Below are positions 9,296 through 18,266 of a stretch of 64,000 nucleotides of DNA, one piece after another (the stretch's first letter is position 1; each line of letters opens with the position of its first letter). Below the pieces are notes generated by a model, which saw only the letters and a list, made by a program, of their open reading frames with translations, was not told where the DNA came from and ran no database searches. A program made the translations under genes and the position numbers. Source of the DNA: Streptomyces atroolivaceus (GTDB lineage Bacteria; Actinomycetota; Actinomycetes; Streptomycetales; Streptomycetaceae); assembly GCF_000717025.1 (NCBI RefSeq), contig NZ_JNXG01000014.1, positions 129,465 to 193,464 of the forward strand. The letters are read 5' to 3'.

Positions 9296-10057
9296 TCAGG
9301 CGATCTTCCGGCGATAGGCGGCCATCGCGAGGATGTACGCCACGACGAGGATGCCGACGCACCACGCGAGGGCCGTCCAGATGTCGTCGCCGACCGGCTG
9401 CTGGGCGAACAGGTTGCGGATCGTGTTGACGATCGATGTCACCGGCTGATGTTCGGCGAACCAGCGCACCGGGCCGGGCATCGTCTTCGTGGGCACGAAA
9501 GCCGAACTGACGAACGGCAGGAAGATGAGGGGGTAGGCGAACGCGCCCGCTCCCTCGACCGACGACGCAGAGAGCCCGGGGATCACGGCGAGCCAGGTCA
9601 GCGCCAGGGTGAACAAGAGCAGGACACCGGCGACCGCGAGCCATGCCGACACTCCTGCCCCCGAGCGGAAGCCCATCAGCACGGCGACGCACACGACGAG
9701 CACGAGGGCGATCAGGTTGGCGACCAGAGAGGTGATGACGTGAGCCCACAGCACACCCGACCGAGCGATCGGCATGGACTGGAATCGCTCGAAGATCCCG
9801 CTCTTCACATCGGTGAACAGCCGGAACGCGGTGTAGGAGATGCCCGATGCGATGGTCATGAGCAGGATGCCGGGCAGCATGTAGTTCACGTACGAAACCG
9901 ACCCGGTGTCAATGGCGCCGCCGAACACGTAGACGAACATCAACATCATGGCGACCGGCGTGATGGCGGTCGTGATGATGGTGTCCATGCTGCGGGTGAC
10001 ATGACGCAGGGTCCGCCCCGTGAGCGCGGCAGTGTCGCTGAAGAAGTACGCGGTCAT
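9296..10057 (-). CDS. ABC-2 type transporter permease (DrrB-like)
   Basis: 253 residues from the ATG that overlaps the ATPase stop codon (ATGA, 10054-10057); the sequence begins MTAYFFSDTAALTGRTLRHV. About six hydrophobic segments are visible, including TTAITPVAMMLMFVYVFGG and the C-terminal ILVVAYILAMAA. The family motif PLIFLPFVSSAFVPTKTMPG places it with DrrB-type drug-export permeases. It would form the membrane channel for the ATPase encoded just upstream. Tight overlap implies translational coupling. The exported compound cannot be predicted. Confidence 0.93.
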   Translation of the reverse strand: MTAYFFSDTAALTGRTLRHVTRSMDTIITTAITPVAMMLMFVYVFGGAIDTGSVSYVNYMLPGILLMTIASGISYTAFRLFTDVKSGIFERFQSMPIARSGVLWAHVITSLVANLIALVLVVCVAVLMGFRSGAGVSAWLAVAGVLLLFTLALTWLAVIPGLSASSVEGAGAFAYPLIFLPFVSSAFVPTKTMPGPVRWFAEHQPVTSIVNTIRNLFAQQPVGDDIWTALAWCVGILVVAYILAMAAYRRKIA

Positions 10058-10863
10058 CCTCGTCCCCCGGTTGTCGTGCCATCGGCATCGCACTTGTCAC
10101 CGCCGCCGATGACCGCGAGGAAGATCTCCTCGAGACTCGGCTGCTTCTCGACGTACTCGACCTTGGCAGGCGGGAAGAGCTGCTTGAGCTCGGCGAGGGT
10201 GCCGTTCACGATGATCCGACCCTGGTGGAGGATCGCGATCCGGTCGGCCAGCTGCTCGGCCTCGTCCAGATACTGCGTGGTGAGCAGCACCGTCGTTCCG
10301 TAGCGGGTGAGCTCCTTGACCGCATCCCACACCTCGATGCGCGCCTCGGGGTCAAGACCTGCTGTCGGCTCGTCCAGGTAGATCACCGGCGCACTCCCGA
10401 TCAGGCTCATCGCGATGTCCAGTCGGCGACGCATCCCACCCGAATACGTGGACACCCGGCGCGCGCCCGCCTCGTTCAGCGAGAAACGCCTCAGCAGGTC
10501 ATCCGCGATCGCGTCCGGGTCCTCGACGTGGCGCAGCCTGGCGACGAGGGCGAGGTTCTCCCGACCGCTGAGGATCTCGTCCACGGCCGCGAACTGTCCG
10601 GTGAGGCTGATGGACTCCCGCACGTTCGCGGGTTGCGTGGCAACGTCGAAGCCATTGACGCTCGCCGCCCCCGCGTCGGCTTTCAGGAGCGTGGCGAGGA
10701 TCCTCACGGTCGTGGTCTTGCCTGCCCCGTTGGAACCGAGCAGGGCGAAGATGCTGCCAGGCACCACGTCGAAGTCCACACTTCGCAGCACTTCGTGTTT
10801 TCCGTACGACTTTCTGAGACCTTGCACGTGAATCGCCGGACTGGCGATCGGTTGGGCTGTCAT
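10054..10863 (-). CDS. ABC transporter ATP-binding protein (DrrA-like)
   Basis: 269 residues. Walker A is GSNGAGKT (43-50), the signature is YSGGMRRRLDIA (from residue 140), and Walker B with the following Asp-loop is VIYLDEPTAGLD (from residue 160). The C-terminal segment LFPPAKVEYVEKQPSLEEIFL is the extra region of daunorubicin-resistance-type ATPases. It energises the permease whose start overlaps its stop. First gene of the exporter-exporter-MerR operon; the promoter/operator region lies just upstream. Confidence 0.95.
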   Translation of the reverse strand: MTAQPIASPAIHVQGLRKSYGKHEVLRSVDFDVVPGSIFALLGSNGAGKTTTVRILATLLKADAGAASVNGFDVATQPANVRESISLTGQFAAVDEILSGRENLALVARLRHVEDPDAIADDLLRRFSLNEAGARRVSTYSGGMRRRLDIAMSLIGSAPVIYLDEPTAGLDPEARIEVWDAVKELTRYGTTVLLTTQYLDEAEQLADRIAILHQGRIIVNGTLAELKQLFPPAKVEYVEKQPSLEEIFLAVIGGGDKCDADGTTTGGRG

Positions 10864-10930
10864 GGTCGTCTGCCTCCTTCGGGAGCTGTCCAGGTGACTG
10901 CGGGGAAGCTCCTTTGGGAAGGATGGAGGG

Positions 10931-10951
10931 TTGACCCAGCGTCAAGGTCAA
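10931..10951 (-). promoter_or_regulatory. Probable MerR operator of the ABC exporter operon
   Basis: An inverted repeat TTGACC-N9-GGTCAA lies 68 bases upstream of the ATPase start. On the minus strand it contains TTGAC-N5-GTCAA, the kind of short-arm palindrome MerR regulators occupy between -35 and -10. The assignment to the MerR encoded in the operon is inference. Confidence 0.45.
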
Positions 10952-11121
10952 GCCCGTTCCGACCACGGCATCCAAATCGCCGGTCGGTCAGACACATCGC
11001 AGCAATGCCGGACTGCTGGCCCCGAGTTGGAGGCCGAACCCGCCCCACTCGTTGCTGCCGGTGAACCAGTCACGCGTCGGTTCCTGCCACTCGTCGGCCA
11101 GAGATCGACGAACCCGCCTGC

Positions 11122-11218
11122 TTCGCCTGGCGGTCATGTGGACGTCGGGGAGACGAGCCTTTCCGCCGCTGTGCGTGATCTGGAGGAGGAGGCCGGTATT
11201 CGCTGTTCCGGTCCCTGA
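11122..11218 (+). pseudogene. Nudix box fragment
   Basis: A short frame contains a nearly complete Nudix motif (GGHVDVGETSLSAAVRDLEE, then EAGI) and then stops at 11216-11218. Neither the preceding beta strands nor the C-terminal half of a Nudix hydrolase is found in any frame, so this is a remnant. The canonical REUxEE Glu is replaced by Asp (RDLEEE). Confidence 0.5.
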
Positions 11219-11351
11219 TCTTCGGCAGGTGGGGGGCCATCGACGCCCTCTGCCGCGACCATGTCCACCACTGGCCTGTGCGGCTATCGCAAGCCAGCCT
11301 GTCCATCTATTGTGTCCGCGCTGGGATTCACCGAGGCAAGGAGACGACACC

Positions 11352-11741
11352 GTGGTCGCGTCAGCGTTACGTCAGCAGTCCGAATCGGCCCCGCGCGAGA
11401 TCCATCGTCCCCGGCGGGTGGCGCGGTGTGCCGTTCTCGGAGGCTCTCTCACCGCCTTACTCACGGCGCTGATGCTCGCCGTCACCCAGTCCGCTGCCTA
11501 CGCCGGCGGCCCCTACCGGTGGGCGCAGTACAGCGACGTCGGTCAGCGCCTGACCGTGTGCGCTCAGACACTCGATGTCCGCAGCTCCTACGGTGGCACG
11601 CCGTTCGCCCAGCTCACCAGTGGACAGTCATTCACCGTGTACCAGAACTACGCGGAGTTCGGCAGCGAGTATGTGCGCGGCTTCGCCTGGGGCAACGTCA
11701 ACGCGGAGGGGTATGTGCAGAACGGATGGTTCTGCTGGTAG
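11352..11741 (+). CDS. Small secreted SH3-like protein
   Basis: GTG 11352 is preceded by AAGGAG eight bases upstream and gives 129 residues. Residues 1-51 form a signal peptide with a basic n-region (HRPRRVAR) and hydrophobic core (LGGSLTALLTALMLAVT) ending AYA-GG. The mature ~78 residues (VGQRLTVCAQTLDVRSSYGG ... GYVQNGWFCW) resemble the bacterial SH3-like fold often used for cell-wall attachment, with two Cys that could form a disulfide. No enzyme domain is attached. Exact role unknown; probably extracellular. Confidence 0.75.
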   Translation: MVASALRQQSESAPREIHRPRRVARCAVLGGSLTALLTALMLAVTQSAAYAGGPYRWAQYSDVGQRLTVCAQTLDVRSSYGGTPFAQLTSGQSFTVYQNYAEFGSEYVRGFAWGNVNAEGYVQNGWFCW

Positions 11742-12341
11742 ACCCTTGCGCCGATCAACCGGCCTGCCGTGTAGCGGAGTTGAGCAGAGGTGACGGCGGC
11801 CAGGTCGCGCCGGGTGTCGGCCGGATGGCCTCCCGTACGGTCGGCCACGAGGTCCGGCCGGCCTCCAGCGCGCGACGACGAGACGGCCGGCCGGGGATCA
11901 CCTGGTGCCTCCCACGGACGACCTCGCTGTCGATTCCCCAGGGAGCGATCATTCGCCATTCCTTATCGGCAGCCGAGTCGTCGTGGGCGTCGGGTGGCCA
12001 ATCCGGGGAAGCCACAAGCGGCAGCGGCGCGGAAGTCATACTCGACGCCCCTGGGCAGGTCATCCATACGATGGGCTCCACCACGTCCCGCAGAACAACG
12101 GAGGGAAGCGTGACAGTTCCACGAACGGCTCGCACTGCACGCCCCACTCCCCCACACTCACCACTACGGCTTTCGCGTCAAGTCCGCCCCCTGGGGTGAG
12201 TCCATGATCATGTGAAGGCCGCGCCACCGCCTCGGAAACACCCGGACGAGGGATCATCGGGTCCGCCTGTTCGAAGGGGAACTTGGGCGAGGGTCTGCTC
12301 CCACCGTCAGGATCGCTCCCATTTGGGTGGGCCGGTGCCGC
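11742..12341. other. Gap with weak minus-strand coding traces
   Basis: On the minus strand 12147-11755 there is a frame whose last ~60 codons have Streptomyces-like codon use (EVVRGRHQVIPGRPSRRRAL and onward), and another frame upstream (12257-12060) also looks partly coding. Neither has a ribosome site or recognisable family, and they are out of phase, so a decayed gene is the most I can suggest. Confidence 0.3.
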
Positions 12342-13115
12342 CTACGGGAGGACGATGTTCTGGCCCGGACCGCCCTCGGCCATGTCCTTCCCCGGGCCGC
12401 CGACGATCAGGTCGTCGCCGGCCTCTCCGTGCAGCATGTCGTCGCCGGAGCCGCCGAGGAGGACGTCCTTGCCGTCCCCACCCATGACGTGGTCGTCGCC
12501 CGAGCCCGCGTACACGAGGTCCGTGCCGCCGTAGCCCTCGATCATGTCGTCGCCCCGGCCGCCCCACATCCGCTGGTCGCCGTCGTCGCCCATCAGGTGG
12601 TCCATGCCGTCGCCGCCGTCCAGGACGGCGCGCCCCATGACCATGTCGTTGCCCGCGTCGCCTCGTACCGTGTGCGCGGTGTGGGCGTGCAGGGTGTCGT
12701 CACCGGGTCCACCGCTGACAGTGGCCACCCCGAGGTCGCTGGTGGCGATCTCGTCGTCGCCGTCGCCGAGGAAGACGTCGATCCGGTCCGGCCGAGAGCT
12801 GCCGGTGGGCAGTTCGCAGACGACATACGTCTCCACCCCCGGTTCCAGGTACGTACAGTGGTCGCCGGGCTGGAGCGGGACCGCGTCACGGAAGCCGATG
12901 CGCCGGACCGCGTCGCCTTGATCCATCGGGACCACGTGGAGGTCGTTGACCTGCCCCCGTGCGGCGGTGAACGTGATCGACTGCTTCGCCCAGTCGGCGC
13001 CGATGCGGGCCTTGGCCCTGTTGGCGGCAGGAGCCGCGACGGCCGGGGGCGCGGCGAGGCCGGCGGCGAGCAGGGCCACGGCGGCTGCGCGGGCGGTGAC
13101 TCGGTGGCGGTTCAT
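12342..13115 (-). CDS. Secreted RTX-like calcium-binding repeat protein
   Basis: 257 residues with an N-terminal signal peptide (VTARAAAVALLAAGLAAPPAVAA). The second half, roughly residues 115-250, is a run of nine-residue hemolysin-type repeats of GGxGxD form (SGGPGDDTLH, YAGSGDDHVMGGDGKDVLLG, LVGGPGKD-like units), which bind calcium in a parallel beta-roll. There is no enzymatic domain. Streptomyces proteins of this build are secreted and of unknown role. The alternating GAC/GGC repeats create long antisense open frames here that should be ignored. Confidence 0.88.
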   Translation of the reverse strand: MNRHRVTARAAAVALLAAGLAAPPAVAAPAANRAKARIGADWAKQSITFTAARGQVNDLHVVPMDQGDAVRRIGFRDAVPLQPGDHCTYLEPGVETYVVCELPTGSSRPDRIDVFLGDGDDEIATSDLGVATVSGGPGDDTLHAHTAHTVRGDAGNDMVMGRAVLDGGDGMDHLMGDDGDQRMWGGRGDDMIEGYGGTDLVYAGSGDDHVMGGDGKDVLLGGSGDDMLHGEAGDDLIVGGPGKDMAEGGPGQNIVLP

Positions 13116-13356
13116 GGGACCTCATCTCGATGGGGTGGCCGGTGGGCCGGCCCTGCGGCGGCGTGCTCGCCTGCGTACGAGCGCGGTGCCGCCCGGCGTA
13201 ATCTTCTGCGTACAGGCGAGGTGCCGGCCGGTGCCTGGAGCGAACGGCGCACCGCCCACTCCAGGCATCAGCCGGTTTGGTTCGTCGAGGTTCTGGTGCC
13301 TATCAGCAGAGCCGGGCGGCGCTGTGGTGCGATGGCACGGTGGTGCCGGTCGCGTG

Positions 13357-13872
13357 TCAGCTCACGTTCACGTCCACGCAGGCGTAGAAGGCGTTGGCGG
13401 TGTCGGCGATGTTCCACACGGCCAGCACTTTCTGCTTGCCGGTCAGGTTGCCGAAGTTCACCTGGTGGGTGACCGTCTCGCCCGGTCGGGCGCCACCGTC
13501 GTTGAACTCCGCGATCTTCCGGCCACCCGCGTAGTACTGCCAGGTGCTGGTGGCGTGCCGTGCCGTCAGCCGCCAGTTGAAGCTGGTCGTCCGGCTGATC
13601 GGGGTGACCTTCCAGCCTTTGCTGTCGTTGTTGAGCTCGGCGAAGGCGGCGTTCCCTCCACTGCAGCTCGTTAAGCCCTTGGGGCCCTCGACGCTCTGCG
13701 GCTCGTACTTGATGGAACCGCAGGGGACCGTGCCGGCGGCGCACTGGGCCTGCCGACTGGGAGGCGAGGAAATGTAGCCGTGTGCGCTCGCGTTGCCGGC
13801 GGGCAGGCTGACGGCCAGGAGCGGGGCGATGCCCGCGCCGATGGCGACGGCCAGCATTTTCTTGCTCTTCAT
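13357..13872 (-). CDS. AA10 lytic polysaccharide monooxygenase (chitin-active type)
   Basis: Starts at the ATG at 13870-13872 behind GAGGAG; 171 residues. The signal peptide (MKSKKMLAVAIGAGIAPLLA...) ends at ASA-H, leaving His31 as the mature N-terminus. His31 and His106 (LTARHATSTW) would form the copper histidine brace; NAFYACVDV near the end supplies the usual axial Phe. It is a single AA10 domain with no extra binding module. Family members oxidatively cleave crystalline chitin (some cellulose) outside the cell. A perfect DasR-type operator lies 116 bases upstream, fitting control by N-acetylglucosamine. Confidence 0.95.
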   Translation of the reverse strand: MKSKKMLAVAIGAGIAPLLAVSLPAGNASAHGYISSPPSRQAQCAAGTVPCGSIKYEPQSVEGPKGLTSCSGGNAAFAELNNDSKGWKVTPISRTTSFNWRLTARHATSTWQYYAGGRKIAEFNDGGARPGETVTHQVNFGNLTGKQKVLAVWNIADTANAFYACVDVNVS

Positions 13873-13987
13873 GACAACTCCTCTGTGGGGTTGGTACTTG
13901 CCTGCGCGAATCATGCAAGCGTGTGCATGACAAGTGGTGCCATGCATGACGGCGTAGCGGCCATGGATGGCTATGGAAGCGTACCCG

Positions 13988-14003
13988 CTTGGTCTAGACC
14001 AAG
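13988..14003. promoter_or_regulatory. DasR-responsive element (dre) upstream of the LPMO
   Basis: A perfect 16-bp palindrome, CTTGGTCTAGACCAAG, contains the 12-bp core TGGTCTAGACCA at 13990-14001. This is the known binding sequence of the GntR-family regulator DasR, which represses chitin and GlcNAc genes in Streptomyces. Its position 116-131 bases before the LPMO start fits direct control of that gene. Confidence 0.88.
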
Positions 14004-14119
14004 CTAGGGTGCGGGTGCGGCCGACCTTCGGACCGGCGAGTTCGCGCCGCTCATCCCGCCTTGCTCTACGCACAGTTCAGGGACCACCGGCCGCCAGGAC
14101 CTCGTCGGACCTCCAGGTC

Positions 14120-14310
14120 CGCGGCCTCGCGCCTGAGTACCGGGACGACCACCTGGAAGGGTCGGTGGTCCTGAACACCCTCGCGCTGTGCTCCGGGCAA
14201 CGGCGTCTACCTGCACCGCCCCTGCCAGGAGAACGATGCCGAGCGCACCCTGCGCCACCTGGTCGGCCTCGACCTCAACGGGCCGTCCCCGCCGGAACCG
14301 ACAGCCTGAA
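14120..14310 (+). pseudogene. Unidentified frameshifted gene end
   Basis: Two frames join across a G-run at about 14193-14196: EYRDDHLEGSVVLNTLALCSG continues in the next frame as NGVYLHRPCQENDAERTLRH and ends at a stop near 14308. One extra G would explain the shift. The conceptual protein end is coding-like but I do not recognise the family. No upstream part is evident. Confidence 0.35.
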
Positions 14311-14745
14311 CGTCGGCCTCAGTGAGGCGATGCACGTCAAGGCCCCCGCGTTCGACCCGGCGCTGCCCGGGCGGTCGGGCTGCCGCCTCTCGCCTCGGCC
14401 TCGCCGCCGTACGCTGCCGTACGGCTGGCGGCGGAGACGATCTGCTCCCGTTTGATGACCGCCCGGGGCGCGGACAGCGGTACGTCACCAGCGAGCCTGT
14501 CGAGCTCCCGCTGACCTGGCCCAGGAGCACGGCAGCTCGCCGGGGATCAGGGCCGCTAAGCGCTGGCGACGTACCGGTGCCGGTCGCCCCGGGGCACGGA
14601 GTGTCGCAAAGGTACAGGGCCACGGGGGCCGCTCAGCTCCGCGGCCCGGAACGCGGAAGATGCTGCGACCGGCGCGCAACGACGCCCGGGCATCCCCGCG
14701 CCTCTGCGGGGTAGGCGTACGGCATACCGCCTCGAGGAGGAACAC

Positions 14746-14892
14746 ATGTCCGGACTGATCGCCCGCCTCACGCAGTTCACCCGCAGCCCTCAGGGTCGAC
14801 GGACGATCACGTCGGCCCGACGTGCCGCGGCCGACCCCCGCAAGCGCGCCCAGGCTCGCCGCCTGTTCGGTCGGCTGCGCGGACGCCGGTGA
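14746..14892 (+). CDS. 48-aa basic microprotein
   Basis: ATG 14746 follows a very strong ribosome site (GAGGAGGAA) at ideal spacing. The product is MSGLIARLTQFTRSPQGRRT ... DPRKRAQARRLFGRLRGRR, 48 residues, with about one third Arg/Lys and no acidic stretch. It probably forms one or two amphipathic helices and could bind nucleic acid or membranes. I recall similar short basic proteins annotated as hypothetical in Streptomyces, but no function. A strong hairpin at 14998 could end its transcript. Confidence 0.7.
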   Translation: MSGLIARLTQFTRSPQGRRTITSARRAAADPRKRAQARRLFGRLRGRR

Positions 14893-14997
14893 CGTCGGCG
14901 CTTCGGCACGAGCGGGCGCCCGGGAGTGACGACCGGCATCGTTCGGCTGGTTGTCATGGGAAACGGAGCAGCTTTGCTCGTCTTCGAGGGCACCCTC

Positions 14998-15036
14998 CGA
15001 CATGGCGGGTCAGAGTCCATCTGACCCGCCATGTCG
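14998..15036. terminator. Perfect 17-bp hairpin
   Basis: The arms CGACATGGCGGGTCAGA and its exact reverse complement flank a 5-base loop (GTCCA). There is no U-run on either side, as is common for Streptomyces terminators. It lies 106 bases after the microprotein gene and is the most stable structure in this part of the window. Confidence 0.65.
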
Positions 15037-15729
15037 CCTGACTGCCCACTCCGCTGGGCGCCGGCCCGGATCGCCTCCGCCTGCTCGCACAGGCCGGTGG
15101 CCGTAGATTCGAGTAGCTCCTCGTCCGCCGCTCGGCGCACCCCCATCGTGACCTCTGTGACCTGCCGGCTCCGGGAGGATCCGACAGATTTGCGCAGGCC
15201 ACGGCGACGACCTGGCGCTCGGGGTGGACGGCGCCGACACCGGCCAGGCGCAGCCGTACCCCCGCGCCCGCGAAGAGGTCGGCGAGCTTCTGGCATTAAT
15301 CTTTCCTGGCCAGCCGCGAGCTGGTCCAGCTGCAGCCGCTCGACGGAGCATCACATGAAGCACCGCGCCGTCGTCCTCGGCGCCCGGCTGTGCCGGCTCC
15401 CACGTGGCTGGGAAATCGGCCCGCCGGCTTCCCCGGCCGACGCCGAGATCGCCGTGGTCAACGCTGTGCCGGACCTCGGTTCGCTCCGCTGAGCTCCCGG
15501 TGACGTGAGCGGGGCGGCGACCCGATTCCTGACAGGAACCACGCATGAAGCGGGTCACAGTTGGTAGGAGGCCGCCCAGCGATGGTCGGGACGCCGAGGC
15601 AGTACAGGTGCAGGCCGAGCTGAACGAGGTCGTCCGCGGCCGAGCACTGTGGACAGTCCGGGCGCGGACTCCGGGACCAGCTGAGAGCGTGGCGTACAGG
15701 ACTACCAGCACGGCGGCCGGCGAGCCGGG
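15037..15729. other. Gap without a supported gene
   Basis: Several frames are open on both strands because of high GC, but none combines a ribosome site with recognisable protein. A 45-codon frame at 15355-15492 (MKHRAVVLGARLCRLPRGWE...) has no clear Shine-Dalgarno and was not accepted. Confidence 0.45.
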
Positions 15730-17004
15730 TCAGGCCTTGCGTGCGGTCACCGCGCGACGTACCGCGTAGGCAGCGGCTCCGGCAGCCAGAACCGCCGCGC
15801 CTGCGATCACCGAAGACGCCGGTAGGGCGAATGCGAGGACAAGGCAGCCGGCCAGCCCGACTACCGGAATGATCCGCGCCCGTCGGCCCTCGTCCGGGGC
15901 GAGGGTCCAGGCGGAGGCGTTGGCGATGGCGTAATAGGCGAGCACCCCGAAGGAGGAGAACCCGATCGCCCCGCGCACGTCGGCGGTCGCGGCGAGCAGG
16001 GCCACGACGGCGCCCACCACCAGATCGGCCCGGTGCGGCACCTGGAACTTCGGGTGGACGACGGCCAAGGAATGCGGCAGGTGGTGGTCGCGGGCCATCG
16101 CCAGGGCCGTACGCGAGACCCCGAGGATCAAAGCGAGGAGCGAGCCTAGCGCGGCTACCGCGGCGCCCACCCGTACGACCGGCACCAGCCAGTCCGCGCC
16201 TGCGGCCCGTCCGGCATCCGACAGAGGAGCGGTGGTGTCCGCCAGCTCCTGCGGGCCCAGCACGAGCAGGACGGCGACGGCTACGCCCGCGTAGACCACG
16301 AGTGCGATGCCGAGAGCGAGCGGGATGGCCCGCGGGATGGTGCGGGCGGGGTCGCGGACCTCCTCCCCGAGAGTGGCGATACGGGCGTAGCCGGCGAAGG
16401 CGAAGAACAGCAGGCCCGCCGCCTGCAGTACCCCGCCGAAGGTCGCGTCGTCACCGATTCCGAGCCGGGCCGCGTCCGCGCCGCCGGAGGTGACCGCGGA
16501 GACCACCACCGCGGCCAGTACGGCCAGGACCAAGGCGACGACGACACGGGTGAGCCAGGCGGACTTCTGCACCCCTAGGTAGTTGACGGCGGTCAGCGCT
16601 ACCACGGCTGCCACCGCGACGGCGTGCGCCTGGTCCGGCCACACGTAGGAACCAACGGTCAAGGCCATGGCCGCACAGGAGGCGGTCTTGCCGACGACGA
16701 ACGCCCATCCGGCGAGGTAGCCCCAGAACTCGCCCAGCCTCTCCCGCCCGTAGACGTAGGTCCCCCCGGAGGCGGGGAACAGGGCGGCCAGGCGCGCCGA
16801 GGACATCGCGTTGCAATACGCCACCACCGCCGCCAGCGCCAATCCGAGCAGCAGCCCCGACCCGGCCGCACCGGCCGCCGGGGCCAGGGCCGCGAAGATC
16901 CCCGCCCCGACCATCGAGCCCAGGCCGATCACGACGGCGTCGAACACACCCAGGTGCCGCTTCAACTCGCCCGTGCCCGCAGGCCCCGACACCGCGCCCA
17001 TCAC
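15730..17004 (-). CDS. APC-family amino acid permease
   Basis: 424 residues with about 12 hydrophobic helices. The start of TM1 carries the APC signature (GVFDAVVIGLGSMVGAGIFA), whose unwound GxG segment binds the substrate amine and carboxylate, and FPASGGTYVYGRERLGEFWG is the family's TM3 region. The later helices (VVRVGAAVAALGSLLALILG) and a conserved cytoplasmic loop (AMARDHHLPHSLAVVHPKFQ) also fit. It should import an amino acid or amine by proton symport. It is monocistronic; no catabolic enzyme sits beside it. Confidence 0.93.
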   Translation of the reverse strand: MMGAVSGPAGTGELKRHLGVFDAVVIGLGSMVGAGIFAALAPAAGAAGSGLLLGLALAAVVAYCNAMSSARLAALFPASGGTYVYGRERLGEFWGYLAGWAFVVGKTASCAAMALTVGSYVWPDQAHAVAVAAVVALTAVNYLGVQKSAWLTRVVVALVLAVLAAVVVSAVTSGGADAARLGIGDDATFGGVLQAAGLLFFAFAGYARIATLGEEVRDPARTIPRAIPLALGIALVVYAGVAVAVLLVLGPQELADTTAPLSDAGRAAGADWLVPVVRVGAAVAALGSLLALILGVSRTALAMARDHHLPHSLAVVHPKFQVPHRADLVVGAVVALLAATADVRGAIGFSSFGVLAYYAIANASAWTLAPDEGRRARIIPVVGLAGCLVLAFALPASSVIAGAAVLAAGAAAYAVRRAVTARKA

Positions 17005-17594
17005 TCACTCCCCAACCGTGCTCCAGCAGATGTACCGGGCGCACCGTATAGGAACCAGGTGGCGAAACGGCGACGGGACAGCCAAGCAGTTGCCCGGGGG
17101 AGATCGGCCCGCGTCAAGGTGCCGGCTCGGCGTGTGGCTTCATGGTGCGTTGGGTGAGCGGGCGCCGGGACAGACCGGCGCGCTGACTGCGGGAGGTCCA
17201 GCGAAGACGCCTGCAAAACGGGCCATGAAGTGATCTTGGTGGAGTGACGGCCCAGTAGGGGCGCCTCAGTTGGCGGGGTGGCGTGCTGTGGGGTGCCGGG
17301 GGTGAGCGATCTCTGATGCGGGTAGGACTGCGCAGCCGAAATGGGCCTTGACGACGGCTTCGGGGTACGCCTGGGCTCGTTCGTGTTCGGCAAGTGCCCG
17401 GTAGATGCCGGCCAGGCCGGGTTCTACCCATCGCGACGGCAGGCGGCGATGGGGCGATCGGGCTGGACGTCCTCGACGGTCTCGGCATTCGTGCTGCTGG
17501 CACGGGGCCGGCCGCCGTGGCTGCACGGACCGCTCCCGTCGATCCTGTCCGATCCGGACGGAAGGGTCGCCGGCGAGAGCGGCAGGCCGGCTGA
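17005..17594. other. Gap with a weak coding trace
   Basis: A minus-strand frame around 17440-17266 (LAGIYRALAEHERAQAYPEA ... HPTARHPAN) has coding-like composition but no start or family match; it may be the tail of a lost gene. The rest shows no supported feature. Confidence 0.35.
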
Positions 17595-17951
17595 TCAGTC
17601 CTGCACCACGCTCGCCGCGGTCACATTCTCGATCACGCGGCCGAGTTTTGTCCTGGCCCGGTTCAGGTCCCGGATACGTGCGGCGATGCGGTCGCGTTCG
17701 GTGATGAGCTGGTCGAGCATGGCGGGGGTCGCGACGCCGGTGCTCACGCACGGCAGGAGTTCGACGACGGTACGGCTGGAGAGGCCGGCCGCGAAGAGGT
17801 CCTGGATGAGCTGGACCCGCTCCAGGGCTTCGTCGGGATAGTCACGCTGCCCACCGGGCGTCCGCGCCGATTCCAGGAGGCGCTGTTCCTCGTAGTAGCG
17901 CAGGGCCCGCACGCTGACCCCTGACCGCCTGGCGAGCTGTCCGATGCGCAT
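17595..17951 (-). CDS. MerR family regulator with a single conserved Cys
   Basis: 118 residues: winged HTH (MRIGQLARRSGVSVRALRYY), coiled-coil helix and a very short C-terminus. Only one Cys is present, Cys68, in SSRTVVELLPC. The paralogue at 58466-58879 has a Cys at exactly the same position in the same context, and both are divergent from flavin or nicotinamide reductases. This suggests thiol-based sensing of quinones or other electrophiles. The likely operator is the 20-bp imperfect palindrome at 18185-18204. Confidence 0.9.
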   Translation of the reverse strand: MRIGQLARRSGVSVRALRYYEEQRLLESARTPGGQRDYPDEALERVQLIQDLFAAGLSSRTVVELLPCVSTGVATPAMLDQLITERDRIAARIRDLNRARTKLGRVIENVTAASVVQD

Positions 17952-18184
17952 GACGCAGCTCCCTCTTCCCGCTCGTACCTCATGTCGACGTCGGATTCAG
18001 GCTAGCAATACGGCTCAGAGGGTCGATCGGACCAGTGCCCCCGCTGGGATTGATCAAGACCCGGCGGCGGACCCGAAGTCGTTCACGCGGTTCAGGTGTG
18101 CACGGCAGGCCTCGCGTCGTGCCGTGAGTCGCCGAGCTCGGTCGGGTCACAGGAGTGTCGAACCTGACGGGCTCGTCGACTTGC

Positions 18185-18204
18185 ACCTCACGTCAACGTC
18201 AGGT
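18185..18204. promoter_or_regulatory. MerR operator/promoter of the oxidoreductase
   Basis: ACCTCACGTCAACGTCAGGT is an imperfect 20-bp palindrome (8 of 10 positions symmetric per arm). It follows TTGC at 18181, is placed between a -35-like and a -10-like element, and lies 63 bases before the reductase start. It aligns without gaps to the element at 58952-58983. Confidence 0.65.
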
Positions 18205-18266
18205 CGTACCGTGACGGACGTCGGATGCATACGCCATTCCGGCCCCTCAAACTAAGGCAGACCATC

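Noticed and set aside
8807..10303. 498-codon plus-strand frame over the ABC/MerR operon
   Set aside because: Antisense to three well-supported genes and rich in His/Asp/Arg typical of reverse-frame translation.
12283..13472. Plus-strand frames opposite the RTX-like gene
   Set aside because: Generated by the regular GGxGxD repeat on the other strand.
15355..15492. 45-codon frame MKHRAVVLGARLCRLPRGWE...
   Set aside because: No Shine-Dalgarno, no similarity recognised, region otherwise gene-free.
18225..18266. Upstream extension of the quinone reductase (MHTPFRPLKLRQTI...)
   Set aside because: The family start MRAARFHEYGG is at 18267; the extension lies in the promoter region.
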